Source: Amycolatopsis sp. WQ 127309
Lineage (GTDB): Bacteria; Actinomycetota; Actinomycetes; Mycobacteriales; Pseudonocardiaceae
NCBI RefSeq assembly: GCF_023023025.1
Contig: NZ_CP095481.1
Coordinates: forward strand, 4,774,001 to 4,838,000
Length of the DNA: 64,000 bases
Reading direction: 5' to 3'
The notes beneath the pieces are model-generated. The model was not told where the DNA came from. It did no database searches and saw only the letters and a list, made by a program, of their open reading frames with translations. The position numbers and the translations under genes are program-made. This document shows positions 8,495 to 16,154 of the stretch, piece by piece (within the stretch, counting starts at the first letter, position 1; every line of letters starts with the position of its first letter).

Positions 8495-9499
8495 TTAGCG
8501 GGTGCCGCGCTGCGCGTACGGGGCCACGGTGTCGATGTTGGTCTTGTCGACGAAGCCCGGACCGGTCTGCACCGGGTGGCCACCACCGATGGTGTTGCCG
8601 TTCTCCTTGTAGAGCTTGAGGAACACGATGGGCAGGTACCCCTGCTCGTACTGCTGCTGGTCGACGGCGAAGAGGATGGTGCCCGCCTTGATGGCGGCCA
8701 CCACGTCGGCGTTCAGGTCGAACGTCGCCACCTGCGCCTTCGAGCTCGCTTCCTTCGCCGCGTCCACGGCGCGGGCCGCGACCTGCGAGTTCAGCGCGAG
8801 GACCGCGTCGATCGACGGGTCGGCCTGCAGCGCGCCGCGGATCCGCGCCTGCGCGTCGGTCGGGTTGGAGATGTCGACCTGCAGTGTCGAGACGGTGCCG
8901 AACGTCTGCTTCGCGCCGTCACAACGCTGGTTCTGGCCGATGTTGCCGGCCTCGTGGATCACGCAGAGCAGCTTCGTCTTGCCGGCCGCCTTGAGCCGCT
9001 GCCCGGCGCCCTGACCGGCGAGGCCTTCGCTCTGCCCGACGTGCGCGATCGCGCCGAACGCCGCGCTCTGGTCCTCACCCGAGTTGATCGTGACGACCGG
9101 GATCCCGGCCTTGACGGCGTTCTGGATCGACGTCTGCAGTGCCTGCGGGTTCGCCATCGACACGACCAGGCCGCCGACCTTCTGCGCGACGGCGTTGTCG
9201 ATCAGCTTGGCCTGGTTGCCGGGGTCGCCGTCGGAGTAGTAGTCGACGCCCACGTTGAGGTCCTTGCCGGCCTGCTCGGCGCCGTTCTTGACGACGTTCC
9301 AGAACGCGTCGCCGGCGCTGCCGTGGGTGACCACGGCGACCTTGAGCGGGCCGCTCGAGCTCGGCGGCGCCGCGGCGGACGAGTTGGCGCCGGAGCTGCT
9401 GGTCGAGTTGTCGGCGCTGGGGCCGCTGCAGGCGGCGAGCACCAGGCCGGTGGCGGCGACGGCCGCCACCACGGCGAAGCTTCTCTTGAACGAAAACAC
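8495..9499 (-). CDS. Sugar ABC transporter substrate-binding lipoprotein
   Basis: A 334-residue type 1 periplasmic-binding-fold lipoprotein. The signal peptide ends in a lipobox, LAAC, near residue 24, so the mature protein would be tethered outside the membrane by a diacylglycerol Cys. A Ser/Ala-rich linker (about 28-50) follows, then the ribose-binding-like domain beginning LKVAVVTHGSAGDAFW. An earlier GTG (9505) overlaps the ribosome-binding sequence AAAGGAG, so the GTG at 9499, five bases after it, is preferred. Confidence 0.93.
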   Translation of the reverse strand: MFSFKRSFAVVAAVAATGLVLAACSGPSADNSTSSSGANSSAAAPPSSSGPLKVAVVTHGSAGDAFWNVVKNGAEQAGKDLNVGVDYYSDGDPGNQAKLIDNAVAQKVGGLVVSMANPQALQTSIQNAVKAGIPVVTINSGEDQSAAFGAIAHVGQSEGLAGQGAGQRLKAAGKTKLLCVIHEAGNIGQNQRCDGAKQTFGTVSTLQVDISNPTDAQARIRGALQADPSIDAVLALNSQVAARAVDAAKEASSKAQVATFDLNADVVAAIKAGTILFAVDQQQYEQGYLPIVFLKLYKENGNTIGGGHPVQTGPGFVDKTNIDTVAPYAQRGTR

Positions 9500-9519
9500 A
9501 GTCACTCCTTTGGGACCAG

Positions 9520-10398
9520 TTAGAGGGCTTGCACGATCTTCGCGAGTTCCGCGAGGCTGCGCTCGGTGTCGCGGCGAGGCACGTCGTCGGGGCTCGTCTC
9601 GCCCAGGGCGGTGTCCTGCTCGAGGACGTACCAGCCGTCGTAGCCCGCCGCCTGGACGGAGCGCACCATCGACGCCACGTCCACGTCCCCCTCGCCGAGC
9701 GGCACGTAGAGGCCCCGCCCGACCGCCTCGGTGTAGCCGAGCCGCCCCGCGCGCACCTCGGCGGCCAGGTCCCCCTTGACGTCCTTCAGATGCACGTGCG
9801 CCACCCGCTCGGGAAACCGCTTCGCCAGCTCGACCGGATCGGTCCCGCCGATCATCAGGTGTCCGGTGTCGAGGCACAACCCCAGATCGGAGTCGCGGAG
9901 GAAGCGCTCGACCTCGGCCTGCTGCTCCACGTGCGTCCCGATGTGCGGGTGCAGCACGGTGCGCAGGCCGTGACCACCGGCGATGTCCCGGATCCGGCCC
10001 GTGGTCTCGACGAGTGTCGCCCATTCGGCGTCGGTGAGCGCCGGGCGTTCGTCGTAACCGTCGAGCCCGGTCGCGGCGGCGAGCACGAGGACGTCGCCCC
10101 CGCACGCGGCGAACAGCGCGGCGGACTCCTCGGCCTCGGCGAGCGCTTTTTCCTGGTCGGCGTGCAGCACGACGGCGAGGAACCCGCCCACGAGCGTCAG
10201 GTCGTGCTCCCCGAGCAGCGCGCGCAGCTCGGCCGGGTCGCGGGGGAGGTACCCGGGTGGGCCCAGCTCCGTCGCCTGGACGCCGAGCTCCGCCATCTCG
10301 CGCAGCACGGTCGGCGCGTCCAGCACGCGGCCCCAGCCCGGGACTTCGCAGACGCCCCAGGAGATCGGGGCGGCGGCGACGCGGATCGTCGCTGACAC
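9520..10398 (-). CDS. iolE: Inosose dehydratase / sugar phosphate isomerase-epimerase (IolE)
   Basis: A 292-residue xylose-isomerase-like TIM barrel that fits 2-keto-myo-inositol dehydratase, which makes 3D-(3,5/4)-trihydroxycyclohexane-1,2-dione. Typical pieces are PISWGVCEVPGWG at the N terminus, the metal-site strands TVLHPHIGTHVE and LCLDTGHL, and HVHLKDVKG. It is the first gene of the leftward operon. The GTG at 10398 is preceded by GGAGG at a good distance. Its promoter region carries the palindromic operator shared with the divergent LacI gene. Confidence 0.9.
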   Translation of the reverse strand: MSATIRVAAAPISWGVCEVPGWGRVLDAPTVLREMAELGVQATELGPPGYLPRDPAELRALLGEHDLTLVGGFLAVVLHADQEKALAEAEESAALFAACGGDVLVLAAATGLDGYDERPALTDAEWATLVETTGRIRDIAGGHGLRTVLHPHIGTHVEQQAEVERFLRDSDLGLCLDTGHLMIGGTDPVELAKRFPERVAHVHLKDVKGDLAAEVRAGRLGYTEAVGRGLYVPLGEGDVDVASMVRSVQAAGYDGWYVLEQDTALGETSPDDVPRRDTERSLAELAKIVQAL

Positions 10399-10420
10399 AG
10401 AGGGCCTCCGTTGGTCCGTT

Positions 10421-10451
10421 GGAGCGCTCTATTGATTAGAGCGCTCTAATC
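10421..10451. promoter_or_regulatory. Tandem LacI-family operators of the iol locus
   Basis: A perfect 18-base palindrome, GATTAGAGCGCTCTAATC, occupies 10434-10451. A second partial copy with core GAGCGCTC lies at 10422-10429, its centre 17 bases away. The central CG with A/T-rich flanks is the form expected of LacI-family operators. The main site begins directly downstream of the -10 of the iolE promoter, a classic place for repression, and lies between the divergent regulator and operon. Confidence 0.75.
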
Positions 10452-10478
10452 TTGTAGCGTCCGTCACAGCAAAGTCAA
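10451..10478 (-). promoter_or_regulatory. Probable promoter of the leftward iol operon
   Basis: Read on the minus strand, TTGACT (10473-10478) is followed after 16 bases by TACAAG (10451-10456). The operator palindrome starts at the last base of the -10. The predicted leader to the iolE GTG is about 45 bases. Confidence 0.55.
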
Positions 10479-10522
10479 GGGCTTGTTTCCGGCCCGTAAC
10501 CCACAGGCGGGGAGGTGCGGCG

Positions 10523-11521
10523 ATGGTGCGTCCGACCATGGAGGACGTGGCCGCGCGAGCGGGGGTTTCCCGCGCACTGGTCTCCCTGGTGATGAGGAAT
10601 TCACCGAAGGTCTCCGACGCGCGGCGCACCGCCGTCCTGCGCGCGGCCGAGGAACTCGGGTACCAGCCGCACATCATGGCGCGGTCGCTGGCCAGCCGGA
10701 CCTCCACGGTGCTCGGCGTGATGGTGAACGACCTGCGCAACGCGTTCTTCGCCGACATCGTCGAAGAGCTGGACAGCGCCGCGCAGGCGGCGGGCTTCGA
10801 CCTGATCCTCAACACCGGCGGCCGGAGCCCCACGCGCGAGTGGAACGCCCTGCACAACCTCCTTTCCTTCCGGCCGGCGGGCATCGTCCTGCTGTCGCCG
10901 GTCGTGCCGGCCTCGGCGATCCAGGTCGCGGCCAAGCAGTGCCCGGTCGTGCTGGTCTCGCGCACCGCCCGAGCGTCCACAGTGGACACGGTGAACGACG
11001 ACGGCGAGGCGGGCTCCGCGCTGGCCGTCGGCCACCTGGTCGGCCTGGGGCACCGGCGCATCGCCCACCTCGACGGTGGTGGCGCGGCCGGGGCGGCGCA
11101 GCGGCGGCGCGGTTTCGAGGCCGCCATGCGGGGGCACGGGCTCGAACCGATCGTCGTGCGCAGCGAACACACCGACATCGGCGGCGAGAACGCCGTGCGG
11201 GAGCTGCTCGCCGCGTACGCGCGCCCGGAACTGCCGACGGGGCTGGTCGCCGGCAACGACTTCAACGCCGTGGGGGCGATTTCGGCCCTCGAGGAAGCCG
11301 GGCTGCGCGTGCCGGAGGACGTGTCGGTCGTCGGCTACGACAACACGTCGCTCGCCGCGTTGCGCCACCTCTCCCTGACCACGGTGGACCAGCCGCGCAA
11401 GGACATGGCGCGGCTGGCCTTCGAAGCCCTGCTCGAACGCGTGCGCGGGGAGCGCACCGAGCCGGTCCGGCACCTGCTGCACCCGTCCCTGGTGGTCCGG
11501 TCGACCACCGCACACGCATAG
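10523..11521 (+). CDS. LacI family regulator of inositol catabolism
   Basis: A 332-residue LacI/GalR repressor. The helix-turn-helix and hinge occupy about residues 6-60 ([20 protein letters not shown], then ARSLASRTS), followed by a type 1 periplasmic-binding effector domain ending with the usual [17 protein letters not shown]. It is divergent from the iolE-iolD operon and eight bases ahead of mmsA. By position it controls both directions through the palindrome at 10434-10451; the inducer is probably an inositol intermediate. A second in-frame ATG sits five codons in, so the exact start is uncertain. Confidence 0.93.
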   Translation: MVRPTMEDVAARAGVSRALVSLVMRNSPKVSDARRTAVLRAAEELGYQPHIMARSLASRTSTVLGVMVNDLRNAFFADIVEELDSAAQAAGFDLILNTGGRSPTREWNALHNLLSFRPAGIVLLSPVVPASAIQVAAKQCPVVLVSRTARASTVDTVNDDGEAGSALAVGHLVGLGHRRIAHLDGGGAAGAAQRRRGFEAAMRGHGLEPIVVRSEHTDIGGENAVRELLAAYARPELPTGLVAGNDFNAVGAISALEEAGLRVPEDVSVVGYDNTSLAALRHLSLTTVDQPRKDMARLAFEALLERVRGERTEPVRHLLHPSLVVRSTTAHA

Positions 11522-11529
11522 GAGACTCC

Positions 11530-13017
11530 GTGTCCGAACTCGTCCAGCACTGGATCGACGGCGCCCGCACGGCCGGGGTGTCGTCCCGCCGCGGCGACGT
11601 CTACCAGCCCGCGACCGGGGAAGTGGCCCGGCAGGTCGTCCTGGCCGGACAGTCCGATGTGGACGCCGCGGTGGCGTCGGCCGTCAAGGCGTCGCTCGAC
11701 TGGGCGGACAGCTCGCTGTCCGTCCGCACCCGCGTCCTGTTCAAGTTCCGCGAGCTGGTCGACGCGCACCGCGACGAACTGGCCGCGCTGATCACCGCCG
11801 AGCACGGCAAGGTCCTGTCGGACGCCGCGGGCGAGGTCCAGCGCGGCCTGGAGGTCGTCGAGTTCGCCTGCGGCATCGCCCAGGTGCTCAAGGGCGAGCA
11901 CTCCGACCAGGTCTCCCGCGGCATCGACGCGTACTCGCTGCGCCAGCCGCTCGGCGTCGTCGCCGGCATCACGCCGTTCAACTTCCCGGTGATGGTGCCG
12001 ATGTGGATGTTCCCGATCGCCATCGCCTGCGGCAACACGTTCGTGCTCAAGCCGTCCGACCGCGACCCGTCGGCGTCGGTCCGCCTCGCCGAGCTGTTCG
12101 CCGAGGCCGGGCTGCCGCCGGGCGTGCTCAACGTCGTCCAGGGCGACGCCGAGGCCGTCAATGCCCTGCTCGTGCACCCCGATATCGCCGGGGTGTCGTT
12201 CGTCGGCTCGACGCCGATCGCACGGCACGTCTACGAGACCGGGACGGCCGCGGGCAAGCGCGTCCAAGCCCTCGGCGGCGCGAAGAACCACATGATCGTG
12301 CTGCCGGACGCGGATCTCGACGGCGCGGCCGACGCCGCGGTGTCCGCGGGCTACGGCAGCGCGGGGGAGCGGTGCATGGCGATCTCGGTCGTGGTGGCGG
12401 TCGGCGACCGCGGTGACGACCTGGTCGCCGCGATCGCGTCCCGGACCCGCGAGCTGAAGACCGGCCCGGGTACCGACGAGACCTCGCAGATGGGGCCCGT
12501 GGTCACCGGTGCCGCGCGCGACCGGATCGTGTCCTATGTGGACGCGGGCGAGCGGGCCGGCGCGTCCCTGGTCGTCGACGGCCGGACCTTCACGGGGCCC
12601 GGCGCCGGGTTCTGGGTCGGGCCGACGCTGTTCGACCACGTGACCACCGACATGTCGGTCTACACCGACGAGATTTTCGGCCCGGTGCTGGTGGTCGTGC
12701 GCGCGGGCACCTTCGAGGAGGCGCTCGCGCTGGTCAACGCCAACCCGTACGGCAACGGCACGGCGATCTTCACCACCGACGGCCAGGCCGCGCGCGAGTT
12801 CGAGCGCCGGGTGCAGGTGGGCATGGTCGGCATCAACGTCCCGATCCCGGTCCCGATGGCCTACTACTCCTTCGGTGGCTGGAAGGACTCGCTGTTCGGC
12901 GACACCCACGTCCACGGCGCCGAGGGCGTCCGGTTCTACACGCGGGCGAAGGCCGTGACGTCGCGCTGGCCGCGTCAAGCGCAGGGCGTCGACCTGGGTT
13001 TTCCGACGCACCGCTGA
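11530..13017 (+). CDS. mmsA: CoA-acylating methylmalonate-semialdehyde dehydrogenase (IolA/MmsA)
   Basis: A 495-residue aldehyde dehydrogenase of the CoA-acylating MmsA class. The catalytic Cys is in [28 protein letters not shown] and [15 protein letters not shown] are MmsA hallmarks. In this locus it would turn malonate semialdehyde into acetyl-CoA, CO2 and NADH, the last step of inositol breakdown; valine catabolism is an alternative use. The GTG at 11530 follows GGAGACTCC, eight bases after the regulator stop. A much longer open reading frame upstream is only a frame shadow of lacI. Confidence 0.95.
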   Translation: MSELVQHWIDGARTAGVSSRRGDVYQPATGEVARQVVLAGQSDVDAAVASAVKASLDWADSSLSVRTRVLFKFRELVDAHRDELAALITAEHGKVLSDAAGEVQRGLEVVEFACGIAQVLKGEHSDQVSRGIDAYSLRQPLGVVAGITPFNFPVMVPMWMFPIAIACGNTFVLKPSDRDPSASVRLAELFAEAGLPPGVLNVVQGDAEAVNALLVHPDIAGVSFVGSTPIARHVYETGTAAGKRVQALGGAKNHMIVLPDADLDGAADAAVSAGYGSAGERCMAISVVVAVGDRGDDLVAAIASRTRELKTGPGTDETSQMGPVVTGAARDRIVSYVDAGERAGASLVVDGRTFTGPGAGFWVGPTLFDHVTTDMSVYTDEIFGPVLVVVRAGTFEEALALVNANPYGNGTAIFTTDGQAAREFERRVQVGMVGINVPIPVPMAYYSFGGWKDSLFGDTHVHGAEGVRFYTRAKAVTSRWPRQAQGVDLGFPTHR

Positions 13018-13052
13018 GTTTCCGACTTTCGCACACAGGAGGGTTCACGACG

Positions 13053-14054
13053 ATGAGGCTGGGACTGGCGGGCACCGGGCGGATCGGCACCGCGCACGCG
13101 GAGACGCTCAAGGGGTTCGACGAGGTGGAGTCGGTCCTGGTGGCCGACGTCGACACCGCGCGCGCTCAGGCCGCGGGGGCGAAGCTGGGAGTGGAGGTCG
13201 CGGCGAGCATCGAGGGGCTGTTCGCCGCGGGCCTCGACGGCCTGGTCGTCACCGCGGCCACCGACGCCCACCCGGGGCTGATCATCGCGGCCGTCGACGC
13301 GGGCCTGCCGGTGTTCTGCGAGAAGCCGGTCGCGGCCGACATCCCGGGCACCCTGGCGGTGATCGACCGGATCAGTGCGTCCGACGTCCCGGTCCAGATC
13401 GGGTTCCAGCGCCGGTTCGACGCGGGTTACGCGGCGGCGCGGGCGGCGGTCGCGTCGGGTGAGCTGGGCTGGCTGCACACGCTGCGCGCGACGACGTTCG
13501 ACCCGGCGCCCCCGCCGGCGGAGTACGTGGCGCACTCGGGCGGGCTGTTCCGCGACTGCGGCGTCCACGACTTCGACATCATCCGCTGGGTGAGCGGCCG
13601 CGAGATCGAGGAGGTCTACGCGATCGGCGCCAACCGCGGCGAGCGGTTCTTCGCCGACGCGGGCGACGTCGACACAGCGGCGGCCACCCTGACCCTGGAC
13701 GACGGCTCCTTGGCGACGGTGTCCCTGACCCGCTACAACGGCGCGGGCTACGACGTCCGTCTGGAAGCGCTGGGGTCGGTCTCCGGCGTGGTCGTCGGCC
13801 TGGACGACCGGGCACCGCTGCGCTCGGTCGAGCCGGGGGTCCCGCCGCTGCCCGGTCCGGCGTACCCGGGCTTCATGGAACGCTTCCGCCCCGCGTACAC
13901 AACGGAGCTGCGCGCGTTCCTCGACGTCGTCGCCGGCCGCGCGCCTTCACCGTGCGTCGCGGCCGACGCGCTCGAAGCGTTCTACATCGCCGAAGCGTGC
14001 GAAGTCTCGCGCCGCGAGCGCCGCCCGGTGAAGCTGACGGAGGTCCGCCGCTAG
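13053..14054 (+). CDS. iolG: Inositol 2-dehydrogenase, Gfo/Idh/MocA family (IolG)
   Basis: A 333-residue NAD-dependent oxidoreductase. The Rossmann motif GLAGTGRIGTAHAE is at 4-17, the CEKPVA motif with catalytic Lys near 90-95, and a DCGVHDFDIIRW segment carries the catalytic His and Asp. It oxidises myo-inositol to 2-keto-myo-inositol, the first step of the pathway. ACAGGAGGG precedes the ATG at 13053. It is the last gene of the rightward iol transcript and is followed by an inverted-repeat array. Confidence 0.92.
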   Translation: MRLGLAGTGRIGTAHAETLKGFDEVESVLVADVDTARAQAAGAKLGVEVAASIEGLFAAGLDGLVVTAATDAHPGLIIAAVDAGLPVFCEKPVAADIPGTLAVIDRISASDVPVQIGFQRRFDAGYAAARAAVASGELGWLHTLRATTFDPAPPPAEYVAHSGGLFRDCGVHDFDIIRWVSGREIEEVYAIGANRGERFFADAGDVDTAAATLTLDDGSLATVSLTRYNGAGYDVRLEALGSVSGVVVGLDDRAPLRSVEPGVPPLPGPAYPGFMERFRPAYTTELRAFLDVVAGRAPSPCVAADALEAFYIAEACEVSRRERRPVKLTEVRR

Positions 14055-14215
14055 CCGGAACTCGCGTGATCGAGCCCGGATCTCGCGTGATCAGAGCCGG
14101 AACTCGCGTGATTGAAGGCGGAACTCGCGAGTCACGGCTTCAATCACGCGAGTCACGTCCCTGATCACGCGAGTCACGTCCCTGATCACGCGAGTCACGT
14201 CTCTGATCACGTGGG
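14055..14215. repeat. Nested direct/inverted repeat array between convergent genes
   Basis: Three rightward copies of a unit containing CTCGCGTGATC (about 22-base spacing, 14060-14112) are followed by four leftward copies containing GATCACGCGAG (21-base spacing, 14143-14210). The halves fold on each other; the perfect core stem is ACTCGCGTGATTGAAG (14102-14117) with CTTCAATCACGCGAGT (14138-14153). It fills the gap between the iolG and TetR stops and could end transcription from both sides. No open reading frame is convincing here. Confidence 0.8.
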
Positions 14216-14797
14216 TTACGGGCGGAGGAGCTTGCGGACTGTGCGTTCCACCAGGTCGGCGGCCTTCGGCGGGGGAGTGCGGCCGGTCGAGAGGTAGCGG
14301 TGGACGATCGCGCGCGGGATCTCGACCAAGGCCAGCACGACGTCCTCGTCGGTGCAGCCGGTGAGCGGGGGCAGCGAGAGCGTCGCCTGTTTGAGGGCCG
14401 CGCGGAGTTCCTCCTCCGCGGCGGTCAGGGCCGCGGCGGCTTCGGGAGACCAGTCGGCGGGGCCGAAGGCCTGCTTGCCCGCGTCGAGGACCCGGGCACC
14501 GTCGGGGTGCTTGCGGCACCAGCGGACGACGCTCGTCGCGGCCTCGACCGCCGCGTCCACCGAGGCCGCGTCGCCGAGGGTCTCGACGAACAGGTCCTGG
14601 AAGTCGCGCAGGGTGCGGAGCCAGAGCGCGGCCAGCAGCGCCGGGCGGTCCGGGAAGCGGTGGTAGATCGAGCCGTTCGGCGCGTCCGCGGCCTTGGCCG
14701 TCGCGGCCATCGTGACCGCGCGGGCGCCGCCCCCGGCGAACAACGTCGTCGCGGCGTCGAGGAACTGCGCTGTGGTGTGCGTCGCCGGCCGGCCCAT
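14216..14797 (-). CDS. TetR/AcrR family transcriptional regulator
   Basis: A 193-residue TetR protein. The helix-turn-helix is at about residues 24-47, ending in NGSIYHRFPDRPALLAALW; the remaining helices form an unassigned ligand domain. It is divergent from the SRPBCC gene with 62 bases between starts, and a perfect 12-base inverted repeat lies in that gap. The usual inference is that it represses itself and the SRPBCC/GNAT pair. Its C-terminal end abuts the repeat array. Confidence 0.9.
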   Translation of the reverse strand: MGRPATHTTAQFLDAATTLFAGGGARAVTMAATAKAADAPNGSIYHRFPDRPALLAALWLRTLRDFQDLFVETLGDAASVDAAVEAATSVVRWCRKHPDGARVLDAGKQAFGPADWSPEAAAALTAAEEELRAALKQATLSLPPLTGCTDEDVVLALVEIPRAIVHRYLSTGRTPPPKAADLVERTVRKLLRP

Positions 14798-14798
14798 G

Positions 14799-14846
14799 GT
14801 TCTGGAGACTATCCTCTGATACGTTCTGGAGGACAGTCTCCAGAAC
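14799..14846. promoter_or_regulatory. Inverted-repeat operator for the TetR regulator
   Basis: Perfect 12-base arms GTTCTGGAGACT (14799-14810) and AGTCTCCAGAAC (14835-14846) flank a 24-base centre that contains a further GTTCTGGAGGAC copy (14823-14834). The site fills most of the intergenic region between the TetR start (14797) and the SRPBCC start (14860). Confidence 0.6.
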
Positions 14847-14859
14847 GGAGGGTTGTGCC

Positions 14860-15357
14860 ATGATCCGCAACGTCCACACCCGGAGGTTCCCGCGGCCGGT
14901 GCCGCCGGAGCTGCTGGCCACGCTCGGCACGGACGACGACCGCCTCTGGCCGGTCGCCGACTGGCCGCCCACCCGCCTCGACGGCCCGCTCGTCCCGGGC
15001 ACGACCGCCGGTCACGGCCCGGTCCGGTACGTCCTCGAAGACGTCGCGCCCGATCGCCTGCGGTTCCGCTTCACGGCGCCGACGGGCCTGCACGGCTTTC
15101 ACGAGTTCACGATTTCGGGTGACGCGCTGACGCACGTCCTGGAGGGAACGCTGCACGGCTGGACCCGCCTGAGCTGGCCACTGGTGTTCCGCCCGCTGCA
15201 CGACGCGCTCCTGGAGCAACTGCTGGACCGCGCCGAACTGGCCGTGACCGGCCGGGTGTCCCGGCCGGTGAAGTGGTCGCGCTACGTCCGTTTCCTGCGC
15301 GCACTGGCCCGAAACCGGTCGCGGTCGCCACGGCCGTCCGCCACACTCCGGCCGTGA
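14860..15357 (+). CDS. SRPBCC-like protein of unknown function
   Basis: A 165-residue protein whose pattern (beta strands through residues 50-110, including DRLRFRFTAPTGLHGFHEFTISG and THVLEGTLHGWTRLSWP, then a C-terminal helix) suits the SRPBCC/START-like helix-grip fold that binds hydrophobic ligands. No catalytic motif is visible. GGAGGG precedes the ATG at 14860. It is divergent from a TetR gene and overlaps the next gene by four bases, so the two are co-expressed. The Arg/Ser/Pro-rich last 20 residues look disordered. Confidence 0.7.
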   Translation: MIRNVHTRRFPRPVPPELLATLGTDDDRLWPVADWPPTRLDGPLVPGTTAGHGPVRYVLEDVAPDRLRFRFTAPTGLHGFHEFTISGDALTHVLEGTLHGWTRLSWPLVFRPLHDALLEQLLDRAELAVTGRVSRPVKWSRYVRFLRALARNRSRSPRPSATLRP

Positions 15358-15824
15358 TCCTGACACCGCTGGACGAGCCCGCACTGGCGCGGCTGCTGGA
15401 GGCCGCCGTCGCCGGCGCGGACCCCCTGGAGGTGATGCCCCCGGTCGACGGCCCACCCGGCTGGACGCCCGAGCGCCGCGCGGCGTTCCTGGAGTTCCAC
15501 CGGGCCAGGTCGCTGAGCCCGGAGACGGCGGTGGAGCGCACGTGGGTGGTCGACGTCGCGGGGACGGCGGTCGGCGCGGCCCGCCTGGAGCGTCACGGCG
15601 ACGCGGTGGAGGCGGGCATCTGGCTGAGCCGCGACGTCCGCGGCCGGGGGATCGGCAAGCAGGTGACGGCGTCACTGCTGGACCTGGCGAAGGACAGCGA
15701 CGCGACGAGGTTCGTCGCCTCGACCACCGCGGGCAATCGCGGAGCCCGGACCCTGCTGAGCGGAATCGGCGCGAGCTTGGCCACGGAAGGCGACGACGTG
15801 ACGGCGGAACTACCGCTGAGCTGA
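15354..15824 (+). CDS. GNAT family N-acetyltransferase
   Basis: A 156-residue GNAT-fold protein. The acetyl-CoA pyrophosphate-binding segment is LSRDVRGRGIGKQVTASLLDLA, preceded by the AGTAVGAARLERHGDAVEAGIWL beta strands. The substrate cannot be read from sequence. The GTG at 15354 overlaps the stop of the SRPBCC gene (GTGA). Its 3' end overlaps the convergent gene at 15810 by 15 bases. Confidence 0.8.
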   Translation: MILTPLDEPALARLLEAAVAGADPLEVMPPVDGPPGWTPERRAAFLEFHRARSLSPETAVERTWVVDVAGTAVGAARLERHGDAVEAGIWLSRDVRGRGIGKQVTASLLDLAKDSDATRFVASTTAGNRGARTLLSGIGASLATEGDDVTAELPLS

Positions 15825-16112
15825 CTTCAGCCGCGGCAGGATCTCCGTGCGGACGTACTCCAGGGCGTCCCGCTCCGGGAGGATGTGCGGCCCCTGCACC
15901 CACCGCACCCCGTGCCGGGCCGCCGCGGCCGTGAGGCGCTCCCGCAGCGGGCCCACCACCCCGGCGCCCAGCACCAGCGTGTCCACGATGCCCAGGCGGG
16001 ACAGCGCCGCTTCCTCCGAAGCGACGCCGTCCGCGGCGAGACCCGCCGCGGACAGCGCCGCCGTCACCCTCGAGACCGTGGCCGGGTTGCGGCCGAACAG
16101 CAGCACGTTCAT
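15810..16112 (-). CDS. Small hypothetical protein, alpha/beta fold
   Basis: A 100-residue protein with a beta strand (NVLLFGRN) leading into a helix and further beta-alpha units (VDTLVLGAGVVGPLRERL, HGVRWVQGPHILPERDA), resembling a small Rossmann-like or receiver-like domain. The acidic residues of a true response-regulator phospho-site are not present. It starts 42 bases after the asnB stop, beyond a hairpin. I do not recognise a family; codon usage supports a real gene. Confidence 0.6.
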   Translation of the reverse strand: MNVLLFGRNPATVSRVTAALSAAGLAADGVASEEAALSRLGIVDTLVLGAGVVGPLRERLTAAAARHGVRWVQGPHILPERDALEYVRTEILPRLKSAQR

Positions 16113-16126
16113 GCCGCCCAGCGTCC

Positions 16127-16148
16127 GACCTCAAGGGCGCTTGAGGTC
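16127..16148 (-). terminator. Hairpin terminator after asnB
   Basis: A perfect nine-base stem, GACCTCAAG (16127-16135) with CTTGAGGTC (16140-16148), closes on a four-base loop, six bases beyond the asnB stop codon. It lacks a U-run. It would separate asnB from the small gene downstream. Confidence 0.65.
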
Positions 16149-16154
16149 AAGACC

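Noticed and set aside
10483-13017. An 844-codon open frame spanning lacI and mmsA
   Set aside because: Its first 340 codons are an Arg/Gly/Ala-rich frame shadow of lacI; only the part from the GTG at 11530 is the dehydrogenase. Not a fusion protein.
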